Shown: positions 9,649 through 18,360 of the stretch, in pieces
How the letters are laid out: the number at the start of each line of letters is the position of its first letter
Position numbering within the stretch: position 1 is the stretch's first letter
Program-made: the position numbers and the translations under genes
DNA from: Hyphomicrobiales bacterium
Lineage (GTDB): Bacteria; Pseudomonadota; Alphaproteobacteria; JAPOUT01
Direction: 5' to 3'
Length of the DNA: 64,000 nucleotides
Assembly: GCA_026708545.1 (NCBI GenBank)
Contig: JAPOUT010000109.1
Location: 86,522-150,521 of the forward strand
The notes under the pieces: generated by a model
What the model saw: the letters and a program-made list of their open reading frames with translations, nothing else
Told to the model about the DNA's origin: nothing
Databases searched by the model: none

Positions 9649-11429
9649 TGCCAACGCCAGCCTTGATCGCCCTAACGCAGAAAGGCGCAACAACGGCGCA
9701 ACGTTTATTGCAAATTTTTCCAGATGCAGAGATACACGCGCGCGAAGGTCGTGTCGCGGACGCGCATAGTTATTTCTCGAGCATTAAGGAGGTATTGCCC
9801 GTGCTGTTTGCGCGCGGCATTCCCATAGTTGCGTTTTGTTCAACTGGGATTATCATCCGCGCGCTTGCGCCAACATTAAACGAAAAGCATGCCGAGCCAC
9901 CAGTATTAGCGCTAAGTGAGGACGGCAACCGAATCGTTCCGCTGCTAGGCGGACATCGAGGCGGTCATACGCTCGCACAAGAAATCGCTGAATATCTCGG
10001 AGGTTGGATTGCCTCGACCGGAGCGGGAGAAAATCGTTTTGGCGTGATGCTGGATGCGCCGCCTGTCGGCTACCACCTCTCGAACGCTTCAGATTATCCG
10101 GCGTTCGTTGCCCGGTTATTGCAACAAGAGGGCGTGCGCCTAGAACGAGACGATGACACCCCTCCTCCCCTGTGGTTAACGCAATCCCGTTTACCATGGA
10201 AGAAGACGGCAGAGATGTCAATTCACGTCACCCTTAAGGAAGGACAGGGAAGTTCGAAGCGGCTTGTCTACCATCCCCGAACACTGCTCCTGGGAATTGG
10301 TTGCGAGCGCGGCATTGATGCAGATGAATTGCTTGCGCTAGTGAACGGGGTATTGCGCCGTGAAAGTTTATCGCGTGATTCAATCGCGGCAATTGTGTCG
10401 GTGGATATAAAAATGGATGAGTCCGCATTGATTCACTTGGGGGAAATATTGGATGTTCCTGTTCGTTTTTTTTCCGTGGAGCAGCTGGAGCACGAGACTC
10501 CGCGCTTAAAGAATCCTTCGGAAGAGGTTTTTGCGGCAATTGGATGTCATGGCGTTGCCGAGGCGTCTGCGTTGGCGGGAGCCGGCGAAAGTGGTGTATT
10601 GTTAATTGAGAAAAACAAGAGTGCACGGGCAACTTGTGCGATTGCGAGGGCGGACAAACCGGTAGATATCGAAAATGTTGGGCGTAGACGCGGCAATCTT
10701 GTGATTGTGGGCATGGGGCCGGGAGGTTCAGCGATGCGTTCGAAGGAAGCAGAACAATCGCTGGCAATGGCAAGTGACATTGTCGGCTACCATTTGTATT
10801 TGCGCTTGCTTAATCCTCTGACGAAAGGCAAGCGACTACACAGTTTTGAACTTGGAGAAGAACAAGCCCGCGCAAAAAAGGCATTGGAGCTAGCCGGGGA
10901 CGGCCGCGACGTTGTGCTGGTATCTTCTGGGGATGCAGGAATTTATGCAATGGCATCGCCCTTGTTCGAGATTCTTGAAGCACACAGGAATCGTGGATTT
11001 ACACTACGGGTTGTTCCGGGAATTTCGGCAATGCAGGCTGCGGCGGCGCGGAGCGGTGCGCCGCTCGGGCATGATTTTGCGGTGATTTCGCTTTCAGATT
11101 TGCTCACGCCCTGGGAACAGATAGAGAAACGTTTATCGGCGGCATTAGAGGGTGACTTTGTGATTGCCATGTATAATCCTGTTTCGAAACGCCGAGGCCA
11201 TCGATTGACACGCGTGTTGGAATTATTACGCTCAACTCGCACCTTGACGACTCCCGTTGTGATTGCACGTAATCTTGGGCGTGAAAACGAACGCGTTCGC
11301 ATCGTTACATTGGAAGAAATCAACGTGGACGAGATTGACATGATGACTCTTCTGTTGATTGGTTCATCAAAAACTCGTTGTTTCGACAACTGGGTTTATA
11401 CACCGAGAGGATATTCGGAGGAAGTATGA
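9648..11429 (+). CDS. cbiGH: CbiG-CbiH fusion: cobalt-precorrin-5A hydrolase and precorrin-3B C17-methyltransferase
   Basis: 593 aa from the ATG at 9648. The ORF track begins at an upstream GTG (9630), but GGAGGAAA is 8 nt before this ATG. Residues 1 to about 330 are CbiG: GIIIRALAP and LLGGHRGG typical of the family, then the CbiG C-terminal module from LLGIGCERGIDADELL. It opens the delta-lactone and loses acetaldehyde. From about 345 comes the CbiH/CobJ methylase: GMGPGG, SSGDAGIYAMASP, VVPGISAMQAAAARSGAPLGHDF. It makes the ring-contracted cobalt-precorrin-4. CbiG is specific to the early-cobalt route, so this gene decides the pathway type. Confidence 0.94.
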   Translation: MPTPALIALTQKGATTAQRLLQIFPDAEIHAREGRVADAHSYFSSIKEVLPVLFARGIPIVAFCSTGIIIRALAPTLNEKHAEPPVLALSEDGNRIVPLLGGHRGGHTLAQEIAEYLGGWIASTGAGENRFGVMLDAPPVGYHLSNASDYPAFVARLLQQEGVRLERDDDTPPPLWLTQSRLPWKKTAEMSIHVTLKEGQGSSKRLVYHPRTLLLGIGCERGIDADELLALVNGVLRRESLSRDSIAAIVSVDIKMDESALIHLGEILDVPVRFFSVEQLEHETPRLKNPSEEVFAAIGCHGVAEASALAGAGESGVLLIEKNKSARATCAIARADKPVDIENVGRRRGNLVIVGMGPGGSAMRSKEAEQSLAMASDIVGYHLYLRLLNPLTKGKRLHSFELGEEQARAKKALELAGDGRDVVLVSSGDAGIYAMASPLFEILEAHRNRGFTLRVVPGISAMQAAAARSGAPLGHDFAVISLSDLLTPWEQIEKRLSAALEGDFVIAMYNPVSKRRGHRLTRVLELLRSTRTLTTPVVIARNLGRENERVRIVTLEEINVDEIDMMTLLLIGSSKTRCFDNWVYTPRGYSEEV

Positions 11430-12226
11430 CGGTACATTTCATTGGAGCAGGACCGGGCGCTGCGGATTTACTGACTTTGCGGGCTAAAGATTTAATTGCC
11501 TCGGCCGAACTGGTTCTGTATGCGGGCTCACTGGTTCCTAAGGAGGTGCTTGCGCACGCGCGAACGGATGCGTGTGTGGTCGACAGCGCGCCTTTGACGC
11601 TCGACGAGATTATCGCACAGATGTCATCGGCACATGCAGAAGGCAAGGATGTTGCGCGAGTGCATTCCGGAGACCCGTCTTTGTATGGCGCGATTGGGGA
11701 ACAGATGCGGCGCCTCCGCGCGCTGGGGATTAATTATGACGTGACACCCGGGGTTCCCGCATATGCAGCTGCCGCAGCGGCATTGTGCGTGGAGTTAACC
11801 TTACCGGATGTGAGTCAGAGTATTGTGCTAACCCGAACGCAAGGTAAGGCTTCAGCGATGCCGAAACGCGAGTCACTGGATATTTTTGCCGCTACAGGAT
11901 CAACTTTGGCAATACATTTGTCCATTCGAAATTTGTCTAAAGTTTGCCGTACTCTCGAGCCTCATTACGGGAACAATTGCCCGACCGTAGTTGCGTATCG
12001 TGTTGGTTGGGAGGACGAAGCGTTTGTTCGCGGAACGCTGGAATCGATAGTTTCGCTTGTTCGTCCGTTGAAAATTACGCGCACAGCATTGATATTGGTC
12101 GGACGCGTTTTAGAAGATGTGAATTTTTCGGACAGCCGTTTGTATGACGAAACGCACGTGCATGTGCTACGGCCGAAGCGGAAGCCTAACGCAGTTGCCC
12201 GGTCACCCAATCGAAAGCCTCGTTAA
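11426..12226 (+). CDS. cbiF: cobalt-precorrin-4 C11-methyltransferase
   Basis: 266 aa from the ATG at 11426 (GGAGGA 5 nt upstream, ATGA overlap with cbiGH); the track's start at 11378 lies inside the upstream gene. CbiF/CobM methylates C-11. Motifs: FIGAGPGAADLLTLRA, LYAGSLVPKEVL, VHSGDPSLYGAIGEQMRRL and VTPGVPAYAAAAAAL. The last gene of the forward operon. Its final 41 nt overlap the 3' end of the opposing cobK gene. Confidence 0.94.
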   Translation: MTVHFIGAGPGAADLLTLRAKDLIASAELVLYAGSLVPKEVLAHARTDACVVDSAPLTLDEIIAQMSSAHAEGKDVARVHSGDPSLYGAIGEQMRRLRALGINYDVTPGVPAYAAAAAALCVELTLPDVSQSIVLTRTQGKASAMPKRESLDIFAATGSTLAIHLSIRNLSKVCRTLEPHYGNNCPTVVAYRVGWEDEAFVRGTLESIVSLVRPLKITRTALILVGRVLEDVNFSDSRLYDETHVHVLRPKRKPNAVARSPNRKPR

Positions 12227-12944
12227 CATTTTTAACTCGCGTGCCAGGGACAGGTGGAGGCGATGCGAGCATCCGTACGGGAATGCCTAATTCTCTTGCG
12301 GCATCGATTTTTGCGCGCATCGCATTACCGCCAGAGTTCTTACTCACCAACAACTCAATGTTCCACTTTTGCAGCAAAGCGCGCTCATTTTTTAACTCGA
12401 AAGGTCCTCTCTCCAGCAACAACTCTCCCGAAGGAAAATGTTGTTTGAATGTCAGACCATCGGAGAAGCTTGACGCTTCGATGGACCGTACAAGAAAAAA
12501 AACATCTTGTCGTGTTATGAAAGCCTCTAATCCCCGCGATCCTATTGATACGAAAACCCTAGCACTTGGAGGCAGGCTCGTCGCTATCTCTTCCAAAGAG
12601 CCGAATTGTTGCCACTCATCACCGGCTTGCGCCACCCAAGGTTCTCGATGCAATTGTGCACGGGGGATATTGCAGTTTTGAGCCGCCGCAGCGGCATTTC
12701 TCGAGATTTTCGTTGCATGGGGATGGGTTGCATCAAGCAACAAATCAATGCTGTTCTCCTGTAGGAAGCGTTCAAGTCCGGTAACACCGCCGAATCCCCC
12801 TCTCCTAACATTTCCACCGACACGAACGGCCTTGTGTGTGCGCCCGGCAAGCGAGTAAAAAATTTCGAGTCCTTGGCATTTGTGCAGGTTTTGCGCGAGT
12901 TCCCGGGCCTCAATGGTTCCGCCCAAAAGGAGGAGACGTGTCAT
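12186..12944 (-). CDS. cobK: cobalt-precorrin-6A reductase
   Basis: 252 aa. NAD(P)H-dependent reduction of (cobalt-)precorrin-6A. Features: N-terminal LLLGGTIEARELA, LLDATHPHATKISRNAA near residue 70, and KNSGGNAMRAKIDAARELGIPVRM near 205, all characteristic of CbiJ/CobK. The gene is read opposite to the cbiX-cbiF operon, follows cbiD by a 4-nt overlap, and its 3' end overlaps cbiF convergently by 41 nt. Confidence 0.92.
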   Translation of the reverse strand: MTRLLLLGGTIEARELAQNLHKCQGLEIFYSLAGRTHKAVRVGGNVRRGGFGGVTGLERFLQENSIDLLLDATHPHATKISRNAAAAAQNCNIPRAQLHREPWVAQAGDEWQQFGSLEEIATSLPPSARVFVSIGSRGLEAFITRQDVFFLVRSIEASSFSDGLTFKQHFPSGELLLERGPFELKNERALLQKWNIELLVSKNSGGNAMRAKIDAARELGIPVRMLASPPPVPGTRVKNVNEAFDWVTGQLR

Positions 12945-13993
12945 TCGGCGCGTCCGATGAGGATGCCGCTACGGTTAATAACGAGCAATTCAACCGCGGT
13001 GCTTTCAGGCAGCATGGTGACGACGCGTTTATGTGCAGCAGATGCGATGGCATCGCCGATATTGAGGCCCTCGCACATAAGAAGCACTTCGCCGATACTT
13101 TCGGCACCTTTGATGCGTTGTACAAGCGATTCACTCGCGCCAGCGTTTTTTGCCAACACCGCAAGGAAGTAGAAATCAATATTTGAACGCCTCGAATGCA
13201 GGTCGTTTGCGCCGTTCGCAAGTTTAGAGATTTTGCCCGCACCACCGGCGATAGTAACGCGTTCAACCGGATGCTTACGCAGATATTTGAGAAAACCGCC
13301 GACAAAATCACCCATGTCGATGGTCGCCGTTTCATCAAGCCCGTGCTTGCGCAATAAAGCTTCGGAAAGTTTACCTGTTGCAGCTCCGATGTGTTGAATG
13401 CCTGCGGCTCGTGCTACATCAATGCCTTGCTGGATAGAGTGTATCCAAGCAGAACACGAGTAAGGGATAACAATGCCGGTTGTTCCAAGGATAGAGAGTC
13501 CGCCTTTAATTCCGAGTTTTGGATTCCAGGTTTTCTGCGCGAGTTCTTCACCCCCGGGTACGGCAATTTCGATAATAACGTCATCGCCACCTTCTCGTTT
13601 GATTGCGTTCTGAATCATTTGACGCGGTGCCGGGTTGATAGCGGGCTCCCCAACATCAAGTGGCAAACCCATGCGGGTAACGGTGCCGACGCCCTCGCCT
13701 GCTCGAAACGACACGCCCGAACCGGTCGCACCGTGCTCAACACTCACGACCACCATGGCTTGATGCGTGACATCCGGATCATCGCCTGCGTCCTTGATGA
13801 TTCCCGCTGTGCAACGTTTGCCTTCACGTTGTTTGAGTGCAATGACAAAAACGGGGCGCTTGCCGTTGTCGAGTTCGATCTCGACCGAATCGGGAAAATT
13901 GCCACCCCGGAGCGCGCGGAAGGCTGCAACAGCGGCGGCGGTTGCACACGCCCCCGTGGTCCAACCGCGACGTAACCTTGTTTCATTTTTCAT
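12941..13993 (-). CDS. cbiD: cobalt-precorrin-5B C1-methyltransferase
   Basis: 350 aa, normal CbiD length. Methylates C-1 in the anaerobic pathway. N-terminal LRRGWTTGACATAAAVAAFRAL is a strong CbiD signature; TRMGLPLDVGEPAINPAPRQMI and ILGTTGIVIPYSCSAWI are also family-typical. No clear Shine-Dalgarno precedes the ATG. Upstream, in the 63-nt gap facing cbiA, is the direct repeat TTGCAT-TC-TTGCAT (13996-14009), a possible control site. It forms a two-gene operon with cobK. Confidence 0.94.
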   Translation of the reverse strand: MKNETRLRRGWTTGACATAAAVAAFRALRGGNFPDSVEIELDNGKRPVFVIALKQREGKRCTAGIIKDAGDDPDVTHQAMVVVSVEHGATGSGVSFRAGEGVGTVTRMGLPLDVGEPAINPAPRQMIQNAIKREGGDDVIIEIAVPGGEELAQKTWNPKLGIKGGLSILGTTGIVIPYSCSAWIHSIQQGIDVARAAGIQHIGAATGKLSEALLRKHGLDETATIDMGDFVGGFLKYLRKHPVERVTIAGGAGKISKLANGANDLHSRRSNIDFYFLAVLAKNAGASESLVQRIKGAESIGEVLLMCEGLNIGDAIASAAHKRVVTMLPESTAVELLVINRSGILIGRAE

Positions 13994-14056
13994 ATTTGCA
14001 TTCTTGCATATTGTGTTGTGTCATTCCATTCTATCACTTTATTTCTGGAGGTTAAT

Positions 14057-15418
14057 ATTAGGAGATTTGCCCGCGGATTGATGATAGCCGCGCCCTGTTC
14101 GGGTGCCGGGAAGAGTTTGGTAACTCTGTGCCTGCTGTCCGGATTTGCGCGTCGGGGTGTAGCGCTTTCTTCCGTAAAAATCGGTCCCGATTACATTGAT
14201 ACAGCCTTTCACAGAGAGGCTAGCAGGGGCGTATGCGTTAACCTAGATGGCTGGGCGATGCGCGCAGGTGTATTGCGCGAGATGGCCGCATTTGCGTCAA
14301 TGGACGCGGACCTGCTGCTTGCGGAAGGAGTTATGGGCCTGTTTGACGGTGCACGAGATGGCACCGGTTCGAGCGCCGATGTTGCAGCCGCAACAGGCTG
14401 GAATATTATATTGGTTGTGGACGGACGTGGCACGGGGCGTTCGATTGGTGCGTTACTGGAAGGTTTTGCAAACTTTCGCAAAGATGTTTGCGTAAGTGGG
14501 GTGCTGTTAAACCGTGTGCGTTCCCCATTACATCGAAAGCTTTTAGAGCAAGGTTGTCACGACGCCAACGTAGAAGTCTTGGGGGCAATTCCAGAGGATG
14601 CTGGACTCCATCTGCCCCATCGACATTTGGGATTGGTTCAAGCTGCCGAACATCCCGACTTGAAAGCGTTGTTACGTCGAGGAGCGGATATTGCCGAAAA
14701 ACATGTCGATATGGAGCGCTTGCTGGCCTTGGCGGTCCCGTTGAAGAACGCCCCCTCTCCAAAACCCCATGCGCCGTTTTTGCCACCGGCACAACGTATT
14801 GCGGTTGCGAAAGACACTGCCTTTGCCTTTACTTATCCGGGTTGGTTTGCCGCATGGCGTGATGCAGGAGCCGAAATTTCTTTTTTTTCGCCTCTCAGTG
14901 ATGAGTCTCCCTGCGAAAACTGTGACTTCATCTTTCTGCCAGGCGGCTATCCCGAACTCCATGCGGCGCAGATTGCAAGCGCATCAAATTTCTTGGGTGG
15001 ATTACGGTCAGCGCAGAAAAGAGGCGTGATGATTTACGGCGAATGCGGCGGTTATATTGTTCTCGGCAAAGGACTTACAGACGAACACGGCGAGCGGCAT
15101 GCGTTTGCCGGACTCTTACCTTTGGAAACTCGCTTTAAGGGAGAACGCACACTTGGTTACCGAAACGCCCGTTTGCTTGCGGACGGTTTCCTAGGTGCGA
15201 AGGGAAACAGTTTCCGTGGCCATGAGTTTCATTTTGTCGAGGAAAGAACCCGAACCAACGGCTTCCCTCCCCCGCTATTCGAGATCGCCCCGCCTGATTT
15301 TGCCGGAGAGGTAGTCACCATCTTTGACACCGGTATGCGTGCAGGCAAGGTGATGGGATCGTTCCTCCATCTTATCGATTGTCACGCTCCCTCCTTGACA
15401 GATGCGATTTTGCCATAG
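14057..15418 (+). CDS. cbiA: cobyrinate a,c-diamide synthase (start codon unusual)
   Basis: ATP- and glutamine-dependent amidation of the a and c side chains of cobyrinate. N-terminal P-loop GLMIAAPCSGAGKS and LMGLFDGARDGTGSSAD; C-terminal class I glutamine amidotransferase with GECGGYIVLGKGL holding the Cys nucleophile, and a late FLHLIDCH. The track's GTG at 14018 has no ribosome-binding site. A strong GGAGG at 14047-14051 is 5 nt before an in-frame ATT (14057), giving a start like that of homologues (RxFARGLxIAAP). Alternatives are TTG 14078 or ATG 14081. About 453 aa. Its last 47 nt overlap the GST gene convergently. Confidence 0.9.
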   Translation: MRRFARGLMIAAPCSGAGKSLVTLCLLSGFARRGVALSSVKIGPDYIDTAFHREASRGVCVNLDGWAMRAGVLREMAAFASMDADLLLAEGVMGLFDGARDGTGSSADVAAATGWNIILVVDGRGTGRSIGALLEGFANFRKDVCVSGVLLNRVRSPLHRKLLEQGCHDANVEVLGAIPEDAGLHLPHRHLGLVQAAEHPDLKALLRRGADIAEKHVDMERLLALAVPLKNAPSPKPHAPFLPPAQRIAVAKDTAFAFTYPGWFAAWRDAGAEISFFSPLSDESPCENCDFIFLPGGYPELHAAQIASASNFLGGLRSAQKRGVMIYGECGGYIVLGKGLTDEHGERHAFAGLLPLETRFKGERTLGYRNARLLADGFLGAKGNSFRGHEFHFVEERTRTNGFPPPLFEIAPPDFAGEVVTIFDTGMRAGKVMGSFLHLIDCHAPSLTDAILP

Positions 15419-16079
15419 AGGAAAAAAGATTGAGGCATCGATCCATCCATGCCTGCAGAGGCTCATCGGCACCTATGACGTCTTTGTTTGAAACAAGACG
15501 CGCCCATTGCAATGACGCAAATAAAATGTAATCGGAGAAAACAGGGGTTTCACCACCGAAGAACTTTGCACGTTCGAGTGCTTTGCTCGCGGGCATCAGA
15601 GCGTCGCGAGCGGATTGAATACCTGCATCGGCGTTTGAGGCAAGTTCTTCAAGTGTTTTACCGAAACGTTTTTCCCGTGATGTCCGGAAGTATTCCGTGT
15701 CTCTATTGTCGATGCAATCAAGGACCTCTCGCATGAGTGCCGGCGCGAAGAGTCTGTGAACACTGAGTTCAACCCAGTTTTTGAAGAACCCGTTGAATGC
15801 GACACCCCGCTCGCCGCCAAACAAAGACTCTCCGTCCGAAAAGTTCTCTTCGAGGTATGTCGCGATGTGCCAGGAGTCGAAAATCATCTTACCGTCATGT
15901 TCGAGTATGGGAACACTCTTCCACGGCTCCCCTGTATGGGGGATATCTGCGATTTCGCCGAAACGCACGGGCACGATTTGTGCGGTGACACCCTTGTGCG
16001 CGAGCGCCATTCGCGCGCGCCAACCGAAAGGACTGAAATGAAGTCCATCGCGTCCAACGAGGTCATAAAGTTTAATCAT
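15372..16079 (-). CDS. glutathione S-transferase family protein, LigE/beta-etherase-like
   Basis: 235 aa from the ATG at 16079, preceded by AAGGAG; the long track ORF from 16817 runs antifunctionally through gshA and is wrong. Thioredoxin-like N-domain: LYDLVGRDGLHFSPFGWRARMALAHKG, the SVPILEHDGK cis-Pro loop, DSWHIATYLEENF. The C-domain is alpha-helical. The SPFGWRARMALxHKG pattern recalls LigE-type and fungal FuA-type GSTs that act on aryl ethers or unknown electrophiles. It sits 13 nt after gshA, so enzyme and cosubstrate synthesis are probably co-expressed. The true substrate is unknown. Confidence 0.82.
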   Translation of the reverse strand: MIKLYDLVGRDGLHFSPFGWRARMALAHKGVTAQIVPVRFGEIADIPHTGEPWKSVPILEHDGKMIFDSWHIATYLEENFSDGESLFGGERGVAFNGFFKNWVELSVHRLFAPALMREVLDCIDNRDTEYFRTSREKRFGKTLEELASNADAGIQSARDALMPASKALERAKFFGGETPVFSDYILFASLQWARLVSNKDVIGADEPLQAWMDRCLNLFSSMAKSHLSRRERDNR

Positions 16080-16092
16080 GTGTGTATACTCC

Positions 16093-17475
16093 TTAGTATG
16101 CGTATTGTGTGAAGATGTTTGTGACGTTGCCGTTCCATTTGCCATGATAGCACTCGAGCAGTTCCTGTGCGAGATTTTGCTCTCGTGCAAGTGTTTCCTC
16201 GACGGGATGGAGGAAATGGGTTTCGTCATTGCCGTTGCTGTCGAAATTAGCACGTGCCTTGAGACCGTTGCGTGAGAGTTCGACAAATTTCCGTGCCCAT
16301 TTGACAAGAGGCTCGCCGCGCAGAAGAGTCGAAAGACCGTCTTTGGGAACTTGCTGGCGCATCTGGTTTCGGTCGGATGCGCTCCATTCGCGCACCATCT
16401 GCCAAGCGGCATCAAGGGCGTTGTCATCATAGAGAAGTCCGACCCAGAAGGCCGGGAGTGCACACAGTTGCCTCCACGGCCCGCTATCGGCGCCTCGCAT
16501 TTCGAGGAAACGCTTGAGCCGTGCTTCGGGGAAAATGGTCGTGAGATGATTTGCCCAATCGGCTTCGTTAGGACGTTCGCCTTCCAAACCGGGAAGTTTT
16601 CCTTCAAGGAAATCCCGAAAGGATTTGCCTGCAACGTCAATATATTGGCTGTCTCGATGGACAAAATAGAGAGGGACGTCAAGGGCATATTCCGCGTATT
16701 TTGCAAATCCGAAATCAGGAGCGAAGGCCTGGTCGAGCATGCCGGTTCGTTGCTCGTCAGTGTGGAGCCAGAGTTGAGAACGATAGGACTGGTATCCGGT
16801 CGGCTTACCGTCGGCAAAGGGAGAATTTGCGAATATTGCCGTTGCTATGGGTTGTAGTGCGAGGGCAACGCGAAGTTTTTTGATCATGTCAGTTTCACTG
16901 GAGAAATCGAGATTAACCTGTACGGTACAGGTTCGAAACATCATATCTCGTCCCTGGCTTTGGATTTTTTCCATGTATTTTTCAATGATGCGATATCTGC
17001 CTTTTGGCATGCGGGGAACATCCTTGAGAGCCCAGTGCGGGCAGAATCCGAGTCCGAGGAATCCGATACCGAGCGTTTGCGCGATCGCACGCACCTGCTC
17101 GAGATGAGAGTTGACTTCGTCGCAGGTCTGATGAAGGGTTCTTAACATGGCGCCGGAAAGTTCGAGTTGCCCGCCGGGTTCCAGCGAGATGTTCGCACCA
17201 TTTTTGCCGTTTGGCAGTTTTTGCTCGAGTCCAATGATATTATCCCCTTCGTAATGGGGATTCCAGCCGAATTGTTGCAGTCGATTCAGGAGCGTTTGAA
17301 TGCCGCCCTCCCCTTCGTAGGGAACAGGTGAAAAGTCTTTTTCAAAAAAACCGAATTTTTCATGCTCCGTCCCAATCCACCATTGCTCTTTCGGCTTGCA
17401 CCCACGTTCGAAATACTCGACCAAAGCGTCAAAACCATTGAGCGGTTCACTATCTCCTTGTGCGAGAACGCTCAT
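16093..17475 (-). CDS. gshA: glutamate-cysteine ligase (proteobacterial/plant type)
   Basis: 460 aa from the ATG at 17475, which overlaps the maf stop as ATGA; the track's GTG at 17484 is less likely. Catalyses ATP-dependent formation of gamma-glutamylcysteine, the first step of glutathione synthesis. Recognisable pieces: WIGTEHEKFGF near residue 35, SLEPGGQLELSGA near 95, MMFRTCTVQVNLDFSSE near 175, and FLEMRGADSGPW near 315. This is the alphaproteobacterial/plant class, not E. coli GshA. It is the third gene of infA-maf-gshA-GST. Confidence 0.94.
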   Translation of the reverse strand: MSVLAQGDSEPLNGFDALVEYFERGCKPKEQWWIGTEHEKFGFFEKDFSPVPYEGEGGIQTLLNRLQQFGWNPHYEGDNIIGLEQKLPNGKNGANISLEPGGQLELSGAMLRTLHQTCDEVNSHLEQVRAIAQTLGIGFLGLGFCPHWALKDVPRMPKGRYRIIEKYMEKIQSQGRDMMFRTCTVQVNLDFSSETDMIKKLRVALALQPIATAIFANSPFADGKPTGYQSYRSQLWLHTDEQRTGMLDQAFAPDFGFAKYAEYALDVPLYFVHRDSQYIDVAGKSFRDFLEGKLPGLEGERPNEADWANHLTTIFPEARLKRFLEMRGADSGPWRQLCALPAFWVGLLYDDNALDAAWQMVREWSASDRNQMRQQVPKDGLSTLLRGEPLVKWARKFVELSRNGLKARANFDSNGNDETHFLHPVEETLAREQNLAQELLECYHGKWNGNVTNIFTQYAY

Positions 17476-18056
17476 GCGGCACACTTTCGTGCAACTTCGA
17501 CGCCGGCGGCCTGAAGCAACTCAAGGGTTTCGCGCATCGGCAGCCCTGATGCTCCCGAGAAAGACCCATCAAGTCTCCGCACGAAACGTTCGCCGGTTTT
17601 TTGTATTGCGTAAGCGCCTGCACGGTTGTTCCATTCGTTTGTGTCAAGATAAGATTCTATTTCATCGAGATGGAGTCGTTTGAAGGAAACGCGCGTAACA
17701 GATGTCTTCGCGCCGATGGTGTTTCCATCACGCAGTACGCACACGGCGGTATGGACTCGATGCGCGGACCCCGAGAGGAGTTTTAGGATTTCACGAGCGT
17801 GGTCCCGGCTGCTTGGTTTGGAAAGAATGCGGCGTCCTTTCGCCACAACCGTATCAGCAGCAAGAATGGTTGCTCCTGCCCGAACATTGCTGATAGCCTC
17901 GGCTTTTGCTCGTGCCAACCGCATCGCTGTTTGTCTCGGCGTTTCTGTCTTCAAGGGTGTCTCATTGATACCTGCACCGATAACCTCGCCGGGCGGCAAA
18001 TCCAATTGCTGCAAGATATCGAGTCTTTGTTGTGACTCACTTGCGAGGATGAACAT
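17472..18056 (-). CDS. maf: Maf-like nucleoside-triphosphate pyrophosphatase
   Basis: 194 aa. Hydrolyses non-canonical or modified NTPs to the monophosphate. N-terminal FILASESQQRLDILQQL is the Maf phosphate loop (usual form LASxSPRR), and ILAADTVVAKGRRILSKP carries the conserved metal-binding Asp. The SPRR of typical Maf is ESQQR here, so the first two loop positions deviate. It lies between infA (8 nt upstream) and gshA (4-nt overlap), an arrangement common in alphaproteobacteria. Confidence 0.93.
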   Translation of the reverse strand: MFILASESQQRLDILQQLDLPPGEVIGAGINETPLKTETPRQTAMRLARAKAEAISNVRAGATILAADTVVAKGRRILSKPSSRDHAREILKLLSGSAHRVHTAVCVLRDGNTIGAKTSVTRVSFKRLHLDEIESYLDTNEWNNRAGAYAIQKTGERFVRRLDGSFSGASGLPMRETLELLQAAGVEVARKCAA

Positions 18057-18064
18057 GCCCGAAT

Positions 18065-18283
18065 TTACTTGTATCGATATGTAATGCGTCCTTTTGTGAG
18101 GTCGTACGGAGTCATTTCGACCAACACTTTGTCCCCGGGACGCACTCGGATGTAGTTTTTACGCATCTTTCCCGCCATGTGAGCGATAATTTCGTGCCCA
18201 TTATCGAGTTGGATTTTGAACATAGTGTTCGGTCGGGCTTCGATGACCGTGCCGGGAAACTCGAGGAATTCTTCTTTTGCCAT
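18065..18283 (-). CDS. infA: translation initiation factor IF-1
   Basis: 72 aa, exact family length. S1/OB-fold protein that occupies the 30S A site during initiation. The sequence [19 protein letters not shown], the central [19 protein letters not shown] and the ending RITYRYK are diagnostic. First gene of the infA-maf-gshA-GST operon, 77 nt downstream of lolA on the same strand. Confidence 0.98.
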   Translation of the reverse strand: MAKEEFLEFPGTVIEARPNTMFKIQLDNGHEIIAHMAGKMRKNYIRVRPGDKVLVEMTPYDLTKGRITYRYK

Positions 18284-18360
18284 AGATATTATTGGTTATG
18301 TTGGAGAGATGTGATTGTGCTGGATTGTAAGTCTCTAACGAGAATCGTTATTTTGCAAGT

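Noticed and set aside
16080-16817. Upstream extension of the GST ORF to 16817
   Set aside because: Runs through gshA in another frame; the ATG at 16079 has AAGGAG and starts the GST fold.
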